Assembly: GCA_002373775.1 (NCBI GenBank)
Contig: DFJW01000007.1
Coordinates: 39,104-103,103 of the forward strand
Direction: 5' to 3'
Source of the DNA: Ruminococcus flavefaciens
GTDB lineage: Bacteria > Bacillota > Clostridia > Oscillospirales > Ruminococcaceae
DNA length: 64,000 nt
The number at the start of each line of letters is the position of its first letter. The stretch's first letter is position 1. Shown here one piece after another: positions 46,617 through 54,399 of the stretch. The position numbers and the translations under genes are program-made. The notes beneath the pieces were generated by a model. The model ran no database searches. It saw nothing but the letters and a program-made list of their open reading frames with translations, and was not told the DNA's origin.

Positions 46617-49217
46617 TCAACCAGTTATGAGCAGACGTCTGAGGGCTGCGAGGTCGAATGAATCCGTAAGACCGTCTTCAACGACATCTGCATTTACGAT
46701 CTCAACGTCCTTGCCGAGAACAAAATTCTGAAGTGCAACGAGGTCAGCAACGCCTCTTGAACCGTCACCGTTGTAATCGCCCTTGACAGACTTGTTGTAA
46801 ACGGCTTTTACTTCGGTATTGCGTTCCATAGTGAGAGAAAGCGTGCTTCCTGTGACTTCCTTTCCATTCACTTCCCAGTGTGAGAAACGTGAACCGGACT
46901 TTGGAGCAGCCTTGAGAGTGAGCTTGCTGCCAACGAAATACTTTCCGTTCCAGCCGCTGAGGGACTCATCAAAAGTGAGAGTATTGAGCGTGAGAGTACC
47001 GGAATTGCTGTCGTTATAGAGCGAGAGCTGACCGAGTTCGCCGTTCACGCCGATCGCCTTGCTGAGAGAATTTGCAGCAGGCTCAAAGCGGCTCTTGTAG
47101 AACTGAGAAACCGCGGACATTTCCTTATCGAACTGTTGTTCACCCTTGGCGCCGTCGAGCCAGTCTGAATAGAATCTTGAGAATGTATCGAGGACCTGAG
47201 TGCGGTAAGTACTCTTATAGTATTCAATAATCTTGTCAGCCTTGTCAGAGGTCAGATTGTAGTTGCCGAGGTCCAGCATCGTCAGAGCGAACTGTTCCTT
47301 GAACTCAGCATTATTGAGCAGGGATATGAACATCCTGCTGTCGTTGTCTTTATTCTGCTTGATGCGTGCAAAAGCATCTGTCTGCGGTGAAGTCTGCTGA
47401 CCTTCGTAAAGGTTTGTAGAATATTCGGTATCGAACAGGAACATGCGCCATTTACCGTCGGCATAGGGATTAGTGTCGTCGGTAACATTCGTCCTCCATA
47501 CGGCGAAGTTATTGTTCGGCCAGTCCCAGTTGTTCCAGTAGATCTGTGCAGCGAAGTAGTCGATATAGCTCTGGACATCGACTTTCTCGGTAAATTTAGC
47601 ATAGTTCTCTGCATTTGACATATCCGAGTTTGCGCACATCTCAGCGAGGGACTTCCAGTCGCTGAGGTCTTCTTCGGTACCCTCTTCGAGTTCGTTGTTC
47701 TTGACAATTACGACATTGCTCTTCTTGATGTCGTAGTGATTCTTGAAATAATCATCGCTGAGCTTTTCAGTGAGCTGATAGATGCCCCAGAATTCGCCGT
47801 CGATGAATACCATGCACTCGCTGGTGTTCTGGATAGAGAAATCTCTGTCAGAAGCGAGCTGCTGGTTGATGCAGTCGCGGAAGAAAGCATAAGATGAATC
47901 ATTTCCGCCGTTTCTGAGGGTGAAAGAATCGAATTTAGTGATAGTCTTTCCGTTTGTCACCTTTACAGCCTTGCCGTCAAAGAGATCGTATTCGAAGTTC
48001 TCCTTGCCGTAATCGAGACGGGCGTATACATTGAAGCTCTTCTGAGCATTGTTTCTTGTAGCACCGCCCTTTATGCGGATGCCCATATCCTGAGCGACAA
48101 CCGGCTTACCGTTGTCGAAAAGCTCGAATGAAGCAACGCGCTCCCAGTCTCTGCCCTTCTGGGTATAGTTGGCAGCCATTTCCCATGGACGGAGCATACC
48201 GCCCCAGCCTCCCCAGCCGCCGGCAGTCCTGTTCTCTTCATCAAAGATCTTGCCCTTTACATAAATACCTTTTTCGTAGTCGAAAAGGTTATCTGGATCT
48301 GTAACGAGAGAGACAACTTTCATGTTTCTGTAATATGAGTCGTAAGTCTTTCCGACGAAATAAGTAGCCGTTATAGGTTCGCTGACATTTCCGGCATCAT
48401 CAACAGCGGCAGCTCTTACCACCATAGCCTTGTCAACATTCTTCTGCGGGGCTTTTACATCACTTGCGCTGATATCTGTTCTTGCGCTGAGTACATTCTG
48501 CTCGTTTGATCTGTCCTTGATATGTATAGGACCTGTGTAAGCCTCTGAATCAGCAGAAGGAGTGCTGCCGTCGAGAGTGTAGACTATCTTGGTTCCCTGA
48601 GGTGCAGTAATGGTCAGGTCGAATTCACTGCCGTAGAAACCGCTCGGTGCAGAGAATTCCGGCTGCCTTACAGCGTCCGAACCCTCGGGTGCCTGGTTAG
48701 CCGCATTGGGAGAGCAGGCGAGAGTATAGAACTCGCCGCTGCCGTCGGGATACTGTCCGTAAGAAGTATCAGCAGCAACAGCGCCGAAAGTCACAGTGCT
48801 TACCTGACTGCCGCCCTTGTCGGTGAGAGTGATAGTTTCACCGCTTGTGGAAAGGCTGAAAGGAGCGATAGAAGTATTGGTAGTGCCGGCTGTGGAATCG
48901 CAGAAAACCAGCAGCCTGCCGCCGGGAGCGATAGAAGTTCCGTCCGGGAAAGTGTAGCGGTAGGGCTTTGTATCTTTATCTGTAAGTCCCCAGCCGCTGA
49001 TATCAACGGTATTCCCCGTACCGTTGTACAGCTCTACCCAGTCATAGAACCCGTTATCGGGAGCTGCATACTGTGAATTCTTAGCGCATATCTCATTGAT
49101 AGTAATGCCGCTGTCTGCCGCTTTTGCAGCAGGATAGCTGACTACACCGCTGGAATTGAGGATCAGTGCAAGACTCATTATTCCGGCAGCAGTGTGTCTG
49201 AAAAATTTGCCATTCAT
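46617..49217 (-). CDS. Dockerin-bearing CotH kinase with lamin-tail domain
   Basis: 866 residues from the ATG at 49217 (GGAGGTT 6 bases upstream). Signal peptide ~1-34. A lamin-tail domain at ~35-150 (ITINEICAKN, DWVELYNGTG, WGLTD). A chitobiase/Fn3-associated module at ~190-290 (IVYTLDGSTPS). The CotH kinase core at ~300-690 (RIKGGATRNNAQKSF; RNGGND; VFIDGEFWGIYQLTEK; FLFDTEYS), a Fam20C-like protein kinase. An InlB-type repeat near ~740-800 is followed by a dockerin (~806-866); the second loop (ADVVEDGLTD) is degenerate. It would phosphorylate cellulosome or cell surface proteins. Confidence 0.92.
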   Translation of the reverse strand: MNGKFFRHTAAGIMSLALILNSSGVVSYPAAKAADSGITINEICAKNSQYAAPDNGFYDWVELYNGTGNTVDISGWGLTDKDTKPYRYTFPDGTSIAPGGRLLVFCDSTAGTTNTSIAPFSLSTSGETITLTDKGGSQVSTVTFGAVAADTSYGQYPDGSGEFYTLACSPNAANQAPEGSDAVRQPEFSAPSGFYGSEFDLTITAPQGTKIVYTLDGSTPSADSEAYTGPIHIKDRSNEQNVLSARTDISASDVKAPQKNVDKAMVVRAAAVDDAGNVSEPITATYFVGKTYDSYYRNMKVVSLVTDPDNLFDYEKGIYVKGKIFDEENRTAGGWGGWGGMLRPWEMAANYTQKGRDWERVASFELFDNGKPVVAQDMGIRIKGGATRNNAQKSFNVYARLDYGKENFEYDLFDGKAVKVTNGKTITKFDSFTLRNGGNDSSYAFFRDCINQQLASDRDFSIQNTSECMVFIDGEFWGIYQLTEKLSDDYFKNHYDIKKSNVVIVKNNELEEGTEEDLSDWKSLAEMCANSDMSNAENYAKFTEKVDVQSYIDYFAAQIYWNNWDWPNNNFAVWRTNVTDDTNPYADGKWRMFLFDTEYSTNLYEGQQTSPQTDAFARIKQNKDNDSRMFISLLNNAEFKEQFALTMLDLGNYNLTSDKADKIIEYYKSTYRTQVLDTFSRFYSDWLDGAKGEQQFDKEMSAVSQFYKSRFEPAANSLSKAIGVNGELGQLSLYNDSNSGTLTLNTLTFDESLSGWNGKYFVGSKLTLKAAPKSGSRFSHWEVNGKEVTGSTLSLTMERNTEVKAVYNKSVKGDYNGDGSRGVADLVALQNFVLGKDVEIVNADVVEDGLTDSFDLAALRRLLITG

Positions 49218-49264
49218 GTTTTCAACCTCCATTATGATATAGTAATGACGATATTGATAATATA

Positions 49265-49293
49265 ATTGTATCAGTTTTGTAACATAATGTCAA
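49265..49293 (-). promoter_or_regulatory. CotH kinase gene promoter
   Basis: Minus strand: TTGACA (49288-49293), 17-base spacer, TACAAT (49265-49270). Confidence 0.8.
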
Positions 49294-49330
49294 TATTTTT
49301 TTGTGATTTCCGCAAAAAACGGTATAAACA

Positions 49331-49365
49331 CAAAATAAGACCGGACAGATGAACACCGTCCGGTC
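49331..49365 (-). terminator. Terminator of the DUF4874 gene
   Basis: GACCGGAC (49339-49346) pairs with GTCCGGTC (49358-49365), followed on the minus strand by TTATTTTG. Confidence 0.82.
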
Positions 49366-49372
49366 AGTCAGA

Positions 49373-51829
49373 CTATTCAGCAATAAGCTTTCTGAGCATG
49401 ATAACATCGAAAATATCGACAGTGCCGTCGAGGTTTATATCTGCTTTTTCAGGTGAGACGAACACTCCGCGTCTGAGGATATAAGCCTGCAATGATACAA
49501 GGTCAGCGATATTTCTGGTAAAGTCGAGATTCACATCACCCTCCGGCATGGTGACAACGCCGACCACTTCCGCAATATCAACGACGGTTGAAGAGCCGTC
49601 CGGAGCAGTCAGCCTTACTGAGTAAACACCTGTTTCCGGTCTCAGGAATTGCAGTATGTTCCCGTCATATATGTGATCCTCTCCGTCGTTTTCGATGACT
49701 TCGCCGTTGTGCATCCACTGTATCTCGGGCTCATCAAGAGAAGAAACGATACTCATGTAATTGAAGGCACTCGTGCCGGTGAAGTCTTTCAGCAGAAGGC
49801 GGTTTTTAGCCGAATACACGGTAAAGCTATGAGGGACAGAGCAGGGGGATGAATCGACTTCTCCGAGGACCTCCCAGTTGTTTCCGCTGTCCTGAAGAAA
49901 GAGACGTATCTTTTCCAGTTCAGTGCCGGAACTCAGTCCCATGAGCGAAAGAGGTATCCTGAATTCAACAGTCTCGCCGTTCCATTTACAGCTTGCGCCG
50001 TCATATTTTCCGTCATTATGATTGAAGTACACGAAGCCGCTGGACTGGAAGTATATCCAGTAGGATTCACCGTCGGCTCTTGTCAGTCTCAGGTTGTATA
50101 CCGGAGCAGAAGCAACGTCCTGGAGATGTCCCATTACATAGATGTACTCATCATCGGCGGTCATTGAAACTGTATTGTCACCATTTCTGCCGATGGCCAT
50201 ATCATCCGTCCATTCATAAGGCGAAGATATCAGACCGTCCGCAGTCACATGACCTTTGACGGTATACATTTCCAGATACATCTGCTGCTGTTCGGAGATG
50301 ACCTCACGTTCGACAGGCAGGAAGTAATTGCCGTCAAAAGTAGGTACACTGCCTTCGGGAGCTTCAGTGACCGTGAAGCTGCCGAGGTAGTTTGCACCGA
50401 GCGAGGGATCCCAGATGTCATTGTTGGCAAAGCGGACCGATCTCATATCCATCTGCCCGATAGTATTGTCTCCCATATCGACCTTCACATAAATATTCCA
50501 CTTTCCCGGAAGCAGGGCATCAGGTATATGCAGTGATATATGTTCTTCCGAAGAAGTGCGTGACAGCCAATCATTGGCACTGATATCCGAGAATGCGCGC
50601 ATATAGTTCCCGTCGCGTTCGAGCAGAAAGCTGACATTGGTATCCGGTATGGGATTTGCGAATCCGGTATTCTCAACAGTGAATTCGAGGTCGAGCTGAC
50701 CGCCCTGCCGGACTTCGGAAGAGAGCCCGGAGTTTCTGAGGACAAAACGGTATCCGAGATGATCGCGGATGAATCTGTATACGCTCTGTCCGTAGTAAGC
50801 GGAATTGTCAACGTTATCCGCGTCACAGTCGGCGCCGAAAGTGTAGTCATTGTAGAGACTGAAAATATTGGAATTGATGTAGCTGAGATGAGTCTTGTAC
50901 ATTTCCGGTATGGCGTTTTCCGGGAGATAGGTATCGTACTGCTTGGCGAAGTCGATATTTCCGGAGAATTCACCGCCGAAGTAAGTGTGGACAGACTGAT
51001 TGCCGAGCCATGCAGTTTCAGCTTCGCGGTCGGCATAGGTGCCGAGGTCGGAATCACTTCCCATGTATCCGTCATCATACATACCTACTCTGGAAGCTGT
51101 GCTGCCAGGTTCGCAGACATAATCTGCAAGTTCAGACCGTGATATGCCGGCCCACTCCGCAAAAATATCCGGAGTACGGACAGTGACCGGAATAGGATCC
51201 GGAACAGCATCGAGCATAGCATCAAGCAGCTGTGCCTTATACCGGACCGAAGTATATTTTCCGCCGTGCTGTTCGCCCCATTTTCCGACGAAACCTGATT
51301 CGACAAAAGCTATGATATTCTTGTATTCTTCGAGCAGTCCGCTGTCCTTTATCTGCCGGATGTGTTTCAGGACCTGATCGAATGAAGCCGGTTCAGGATC
51401 AGCTTTTCCGTTTACGTCATATCTGAATCTGAGCGCGATCATACATCCGTTTTTCCGGCAGTTTTCGAAAGTGGTCTTCCACGAACTGAAAAACGCATCA
51501 TCGAGATCGTAGTCAGTACCTTCATGATACGTCCCGTCGTCATCGGTGTAGCCGTTAGCACCGCTTGAAAAAGCGCCTATATCAATGAAGAAGAGTACAA
51601 GTCCGCCGGAAGGGGAATAAGTCGGAGTGCTTCCGGGTTTGCAGACAGGCCATATAGTCTGGGTATAGCCGGCACCGGGATTGAGTATAGTTCCGACAGT
51701 TTCGGTATAATCTATCCCGCTGTCAGTCAGTATCGGTGCAGCATCAGAGCTGACGCAGCTTAATGAGTGTGGTATCAGCGTAAGAACTGATATGGCAGCA
51801 GTAATTAATGAAATTGACCTCAGATACAT
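49373..51829 (-). CDS. Dockerin-bearing DUF4874/DUF4832 protein
   Basis: 818 residues from the ATG at 51829 (AAGGAG 8 bases upstream). Signal peptide ~1-30. Residues ~40-215 match the DUF4874 barrel-like domain (NPGAGY; ALRFRYD; GFVGKWGEQHG) and ~215-470 DUF4832. This is a predicted glycoside hydrolase-like barrel with no tested activity known to me. A beta-sandwich of the CBM9-like type spans ~515-670, then an Ig-like segment, and the dockerin (~755-818; EGDVNLDFTRNIAD and ADINLDGTVDIFD). The dockerin implies a role on the cellulosome. Confidence 0.88.
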   Translation of the reverse strand: MYLRSISLITAAISVLTLIPHSLSCVSSDAAPILTDSGIDYTETVGTILNPGAGYTQTIWPVCKPGSTPTYSPSGGLVLFFIDIGAFSSGANGYTDDDGTYHEGTDYDLDDAFFSSWKTTFENCRKNGCMIALRFRYDVNGKADPEPASFDQVLKHIRQIKDSGLLEEYKNIIAFVESGFVGKWGEQHGGKYTSVRYKAQLLDAMLDAVPDPIPVTVRTPDIFAEWAGISRSELADYVCEPGSTASRVGMYDDGYMGSDSDLGTYADREAETAWLGNQSVHTYFGGEFSGNIDFAKQYDTYLPENAIPEMYKTHLSYINSNIFSLYNDYTFGADCDADNVDNSAYYGQSVYRFIRDHLGYRFVLRNSGLSSEVRQGGQLDLEFTVENTGFANPIPDTNVSFLLERDGNYMRAFSDISANDWLSRTSSEEHISLHIPDALLPGKWNIYVKVDMGDNTIGQMDMRSVRFANNDIWDPSLGANYLGSFTVTEAPEGSVPTFDGNYFLPVEREVISEQQQMYLEMYTVKGHVTADGLISSPYEWTDDMAIGRNGDNTVSMTADDEYIYVMGHLQDVASAPVYNLRLTRADGESYWIYFQSSGFVYFNHNDGKYDGASCKWNGETVEFRIPLSLMGLSSGTELEKIRLFLQDSGNNWEVLGEVDSSPCSVPHSFTVYSAKNRLLLKDFTGTSAFNYMSIVSSLDEPEIQWMHNGEVIENDGEDHIYDGNILQFLRPETGVYSVRLTAPDGSSTVVDIAEVVGVVTMPEGDVNLDFTRNIADLVSLQAYILRRGVFVSPEKADINLDGTVDIFDVIMLRKLIAE

Positions 51830-51883
51830 ATGATCTGCTCCTTTCGTGAACTGTTTATTAGTCAAACAGCATATATTATCTAT

Positions 51884-51912
51884 ATTATACCATATAATTT
51901 TGTTTATATCAA
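51884..51912 (-). promoter_or_regulatory. Promoter of the DUF4874 gene
   Basis: Minus strand: TTGATA (51907-51912), 17-base spacer, TATAAT (51884-51889). Confidence 0.75.
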
Positions 51913-52039
51913 GGCATTTTTAGCGGTAAAAAAATGCTGCCGTAACGGGTAAATGATAGTATGCTTATCTAACTTTTTTGAACAATATTGTGCATATGAA
52001 CGAATATATAAAAGTCGACACCTAATTTGCGGTCACCTA

Positions 52040-52068
52040 TTGATTTATCAGGTTTATTGTAGTAAAAT
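52040..52068 (+). promoter_or_regulatory. Promoter of the Spo0A-like gene
   Basis: TTGATT (52040-52045), 17-base spacer, TAAAAT (52063-52068). RNA would begin near 52075, which excludes the ATG at 52074 and supports the one at 52107. Confidence 0.7.
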
Positions 52069-52106
52069 GCAATATGCAGAACTTAAAAGAATGGAGTAAC
52101 AAACAA

Positions 52107-52862
52107 ATGGAAACAAGAATTACAAAAGTACTCATTGCAGACGACTCAGCTGAATTCGGGACAAGACTGGCAGATGTGCTGCGCAACAACGGCTTATACG
52201 CCTATACAAGGCAGCGTGATCCCGAAATAGTTATAAGAACTATCGCAGCAGAAAAGCCGGATGCAGTCATCAGCGGTCTTACACTCCGAGGTACAGACAT
52301 AACTTCTCTCATGAAGAACATCAAAGCGGCAGCAGGCTGTTCTCCGGCATTCATCGTGGTCTCCGATATTGAGAATTCGTTCATTGAACGGCAGGTCATC
52401 AGTGCCGGAGCCTTGTACTGCACTTCTATGCCTGTGGATACGGCAAAGCTCACCGAGGTGCTTATGGGACTTTCCGGAGCAGGCATCGGAAACAGGGATA
52501 TCGACATTGAGATAAGAGTTACCGATATCATCAGGGGTATGGGTATGCCGGCTCATCTCAAAGGATATCACTTCCTGAGATCAGCTATATTGCGCACAAT
52601 ATCTTCGCCTGATCTCATTGATTCGGTAACCAAGCAGCTCTATCCTCTTATTGCCAGTGAATACAGCAGTACAGCGTCCCGTGTCGAGCGGGCTATACGT
52701 CATGCCATAGACACTGCATGGGAGAGAGCGGATCAGAAGCATCTTGACACTTTTTTCGGATGCCCGGTAAACCGATACCGTGACAAACCCACGAATTCGG
52801 AACTTATTGCTCTTGTCGCAGACAGGATAAGACTGGAAATTAAAAAGTTAAATGATAAGTAA
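52107..52862 (+). CDS. spo0A: Spo0A-like regulator with degenerate receiver domain
   Basis: 251 residues. The C-terminal DNA-binding domain (~140-251) is unmistakably Spo0A: VTDIIRGMGMPAHLKGYHFLR, then RVERAIRHAIDTAWERAD and KPTNSE-IALVADRIRLE. The receiver (1-120) keeps the acidic pair Asp12/Asp13 but the phosphoacceptor position, Asp56 in Bacillus, is Gly57 (VISGLTLRG), and the conserved Lys before Pro is Met (TSMPVD). It therefore cannot be phosphorylated in the standard way. Spo0A is the master switch of sporulation. It lies 201 bases before cotJABC. Confidence 0.93.
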   Translation: METRITKVLIADDSAEFGTRLADVLRNNGLYAYTRQRDPEIVIRTIAAEKPDAVISGLTLRGTDITSLMKNIKAAAGCSPAFIVVSDIENSFIERQVISAGALYCTSMPVDTAKLTEVLMGLSGAGIGNRDIDIEIRVTDIIRGMGMPAHLKGYHFLRSAILRTISSPDLIDSVTKQLYPLIASEYSSTASRVERAIRHAIDTAWERADQKHLDTFFGCPVNRYRDKPTNSELIALVADRIRLEIKKLNDK

Positions 52863-52910
52863 AAAAGGCGTTCAGGATATGACCTGACGCAAACGGGGGT
52901 TCAGATAAAC

Positions 52911-52949
52911 AGAAAAAGGCTGCATATCAGAAATGATGTGCAGCCTTTT
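52911..52949 (+). terminator. Terminator after the Spo0A-like gene
   Basis: Sixteen-base-pair stem (52914-52929 with 52934-52949) with one G-T pair and a GAAA tetraloop, ending in TTTT. Confidence 0.9.
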
Positions 52950-53063
52950 GATATCTGTATGAGAAACAGGACTATGAGATGCAAGTGGCAATTCCTTCCG
53001 GATGTGAATAATATAAAGAGTACGGAGCATTTCTTCGTATAAGAAACAGAAAGGAGAAGTAAA

Positions 53064-53321
53064 ATGAACCTTGATCTCATAGATAATATGGACGGTTTTA
53101 TACTCCGCGAACGCGAAAGCAGTCTCGGAACACCGGACTATCCGCGGACAGCTGAAAGCAGCGCGGGAATGACACGTTTCCCTTCAAAAACGCCTCTTGC
53201 TATGGCATATGTGCCATACCAGCAGTGGGGCGATGTATATGATGATGATAAAGCCCTTTGTCAGGGAACACTTTTCCCGGAACTTGATCTTCCGTTCAGA
53301 GGAGGTGCGTCCCGTGAATGA
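53064..53321 (+). CDS. cotJA: Spore coat-associated protein CotJA
   Basis: 85 residues. The C-terminal block LAMAYVPYQQWGDVYD and GTLFPELDLPF is diagnostic for CotJA, part of the inner spore coat in Bacillus. AGAAAGGAG precedes the ATG. First gene of cotJABC. No clear promoter: a TGAATA (53005-53010) followed 17 bases later by CATTTCTT vaguely resembles forespore sigma factor sites but is weak. Confidence 0.92.
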   Translation: MNLDLIDNMDGFILRERESSLGTPDYPRTAESSAGMTRFPSKTPLAMAYVPYQQWGDVYDDDKALCQGTLFPELDLPFRGGASRE

Positions 53322-53562
53322 AAAGAAAGCTCTTCTCATGAAGATCAAGAAGTATGACTTCACGCTCAAGGAGCTGAATCTGTATCTTGACACTCACCCT
53401 GACTGCCGCAGAGCACTTGCTATGTTCAGAAAGTATAAGGATCTCAGAAGCAGCGCAGTTGATGAATATGTGTCACGATACGGTCCGCTTGTCCCCGAAC
53501 AGTCAGATGATACCGGAAGATGGTCGTGGATAGATGATCCGTGGCCGTGGGAAAGGAGATAA
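53314..53562 (+). CDS. cotJB: Spore coat-associated protein CotJB
   Basis: 82 residues from the GTG at 53314 (GGAGGTG upstream), overlapping cotJA by 8 bases. Family motifs YDFTLKELNLYLDTHP and DPWPWE are present. Acts with CotJA and CotJC in the spore coat. Confidence 0.92.
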   Translation: MNEKKALLMKIKKYDFTLKELNLYLDTHPDCRRALAMFRKYKDLRSSAVDEYVSRYGPLVPEQSDDTGRWSWIDDPWPWERR

Positions 53563-53565
53563 AAT

Positions 53566-54183
53566 ATGTGGCAATATGAGAAAAAACTGCAATACCCGGT
53601 AAATATTAAAACGCCCAATCCCAAGCTTGCGAAAGTTATAATATCTCAGCTTGGCGGACCGGACGGAGAACTTGCAGCGTCGCTCAGGTATCTTAATCAG
53701 CGATATGTCATGCCGTACGCTGAAGTGAAAGGACTTCTCACAGATATCGGAACAGAGGAGCTGGCGCATGTAGAGATGATATCCGCCATATTATATCAGC
53801 TTACAAAGGGGCTCAGTATCGACGAGATAAAGTCGGGCGGATTCGACACATATTTCGTAGATCACACAACAGGCATATATCCTGTGGCAGCATCGGGTAC
53901 ACCGTTTACGGCGGCGTATTTCCAGTCCAAGGGAGACATCATAACAGATCTCAATGAAAACATGGCAGCAGAGCAGAAAGCGAGGACGACGTACGACAAT
54001 ATCCTCAGACTTGCAGATGATCCTGACGTCCGTGATCCCATACGCTTCCTGAGGCAGCGGGAGATAGTTCATTATCAGAGATTCGGTGAAGCTCTCCGAA
54101 TAGCGCAGGATAATCTTGATAGCAGGAACTTCTACGCATGCAATCCGTCCTTTGACGCCAACTGCGGAAAACGCAGAAGCTGA
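53566..54183 (+). CDS. cotJC: CotJC, manganese catalase-family spore coat protein
   Basis: 205 residues. Ferritin-like four-helix protein of the Mn-catalase family: GPDGELAASLRYLNQRY, the metal-binding TEELAHVEM and the C-terminal REIVHYQRFGEAL. Removes hydrogen peroxide or stabilises the coat. AAAGGAG lies upstream and a terminator closes the operon. Confidence 0.93.
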   Translation: MWQYEKKLQYPVNIKTPNPKLAKVIISQLGGPDGELAASLRYLNQRYVMPYAEVKGLLTDIGTEELAHVEMISAILYQLTKGLSIDEIKSGGFDTYFVDHTTGIYPVAASGTPFTAAYFQSKGDIITDLNENMAAEQKARTTYDNILRLADDPDVRDPIRFLRQREIVHYQRFGEALRIAQDNLDSRNFYACNPSFDANCGKRRS

Positions 54184-54194
54184 TAATACAGCAG

Positions 54195-54220
54195 AGCCGG
54201 TACAGATGTACCGGCTTTTC
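54195..54220 (+). terminator. cotJABC terminator
   Basis: AGCCGGTAC (54195-54203) pairs with GTACCGGCT (54208-54216), loop AGAT, followed by TTTC. Confidence 0.85.
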
Positions 54221-54278
54221 ATTATATGAGAACTGCACGTTCCGGGATGATCTGTTATTCATTATTCATAAAAATATG

Positions 54279-54307
54279 TTGACATTTCATGCAGTGTGAT
54301 GTATAAT
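54279..54307 (+). promoter_or_regulatory. Consensus promoter of the EAL-repeat protein
   Basis: TTGACA (54279-54284), 17-base spacer, TATAAT (54302-54307). RNA would begin near 54314, leaving an 85-base leader that does not match a c-di-GMP riboswitch. Confidence 0.85.
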
Positions 54308-54399
54308 TATTATGTATAAATATGTTATTACGGTGATCTGCACACCGCTAAATCGCAGAGACGCATGAGTTTGCAAAAACCATCGGAAAGGGAGAGCTT

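Noticed and set aside
54308..54399. Leader of the EAL-repeat gene as a possible c-di-GMP riboswitch
   Set aside because: It contains GACGCA, but the neighbouring conserved bases of the GEMM/c-di-GMP-I fold (for example GGGACGCAAAGCC and the matching helices) are absent.
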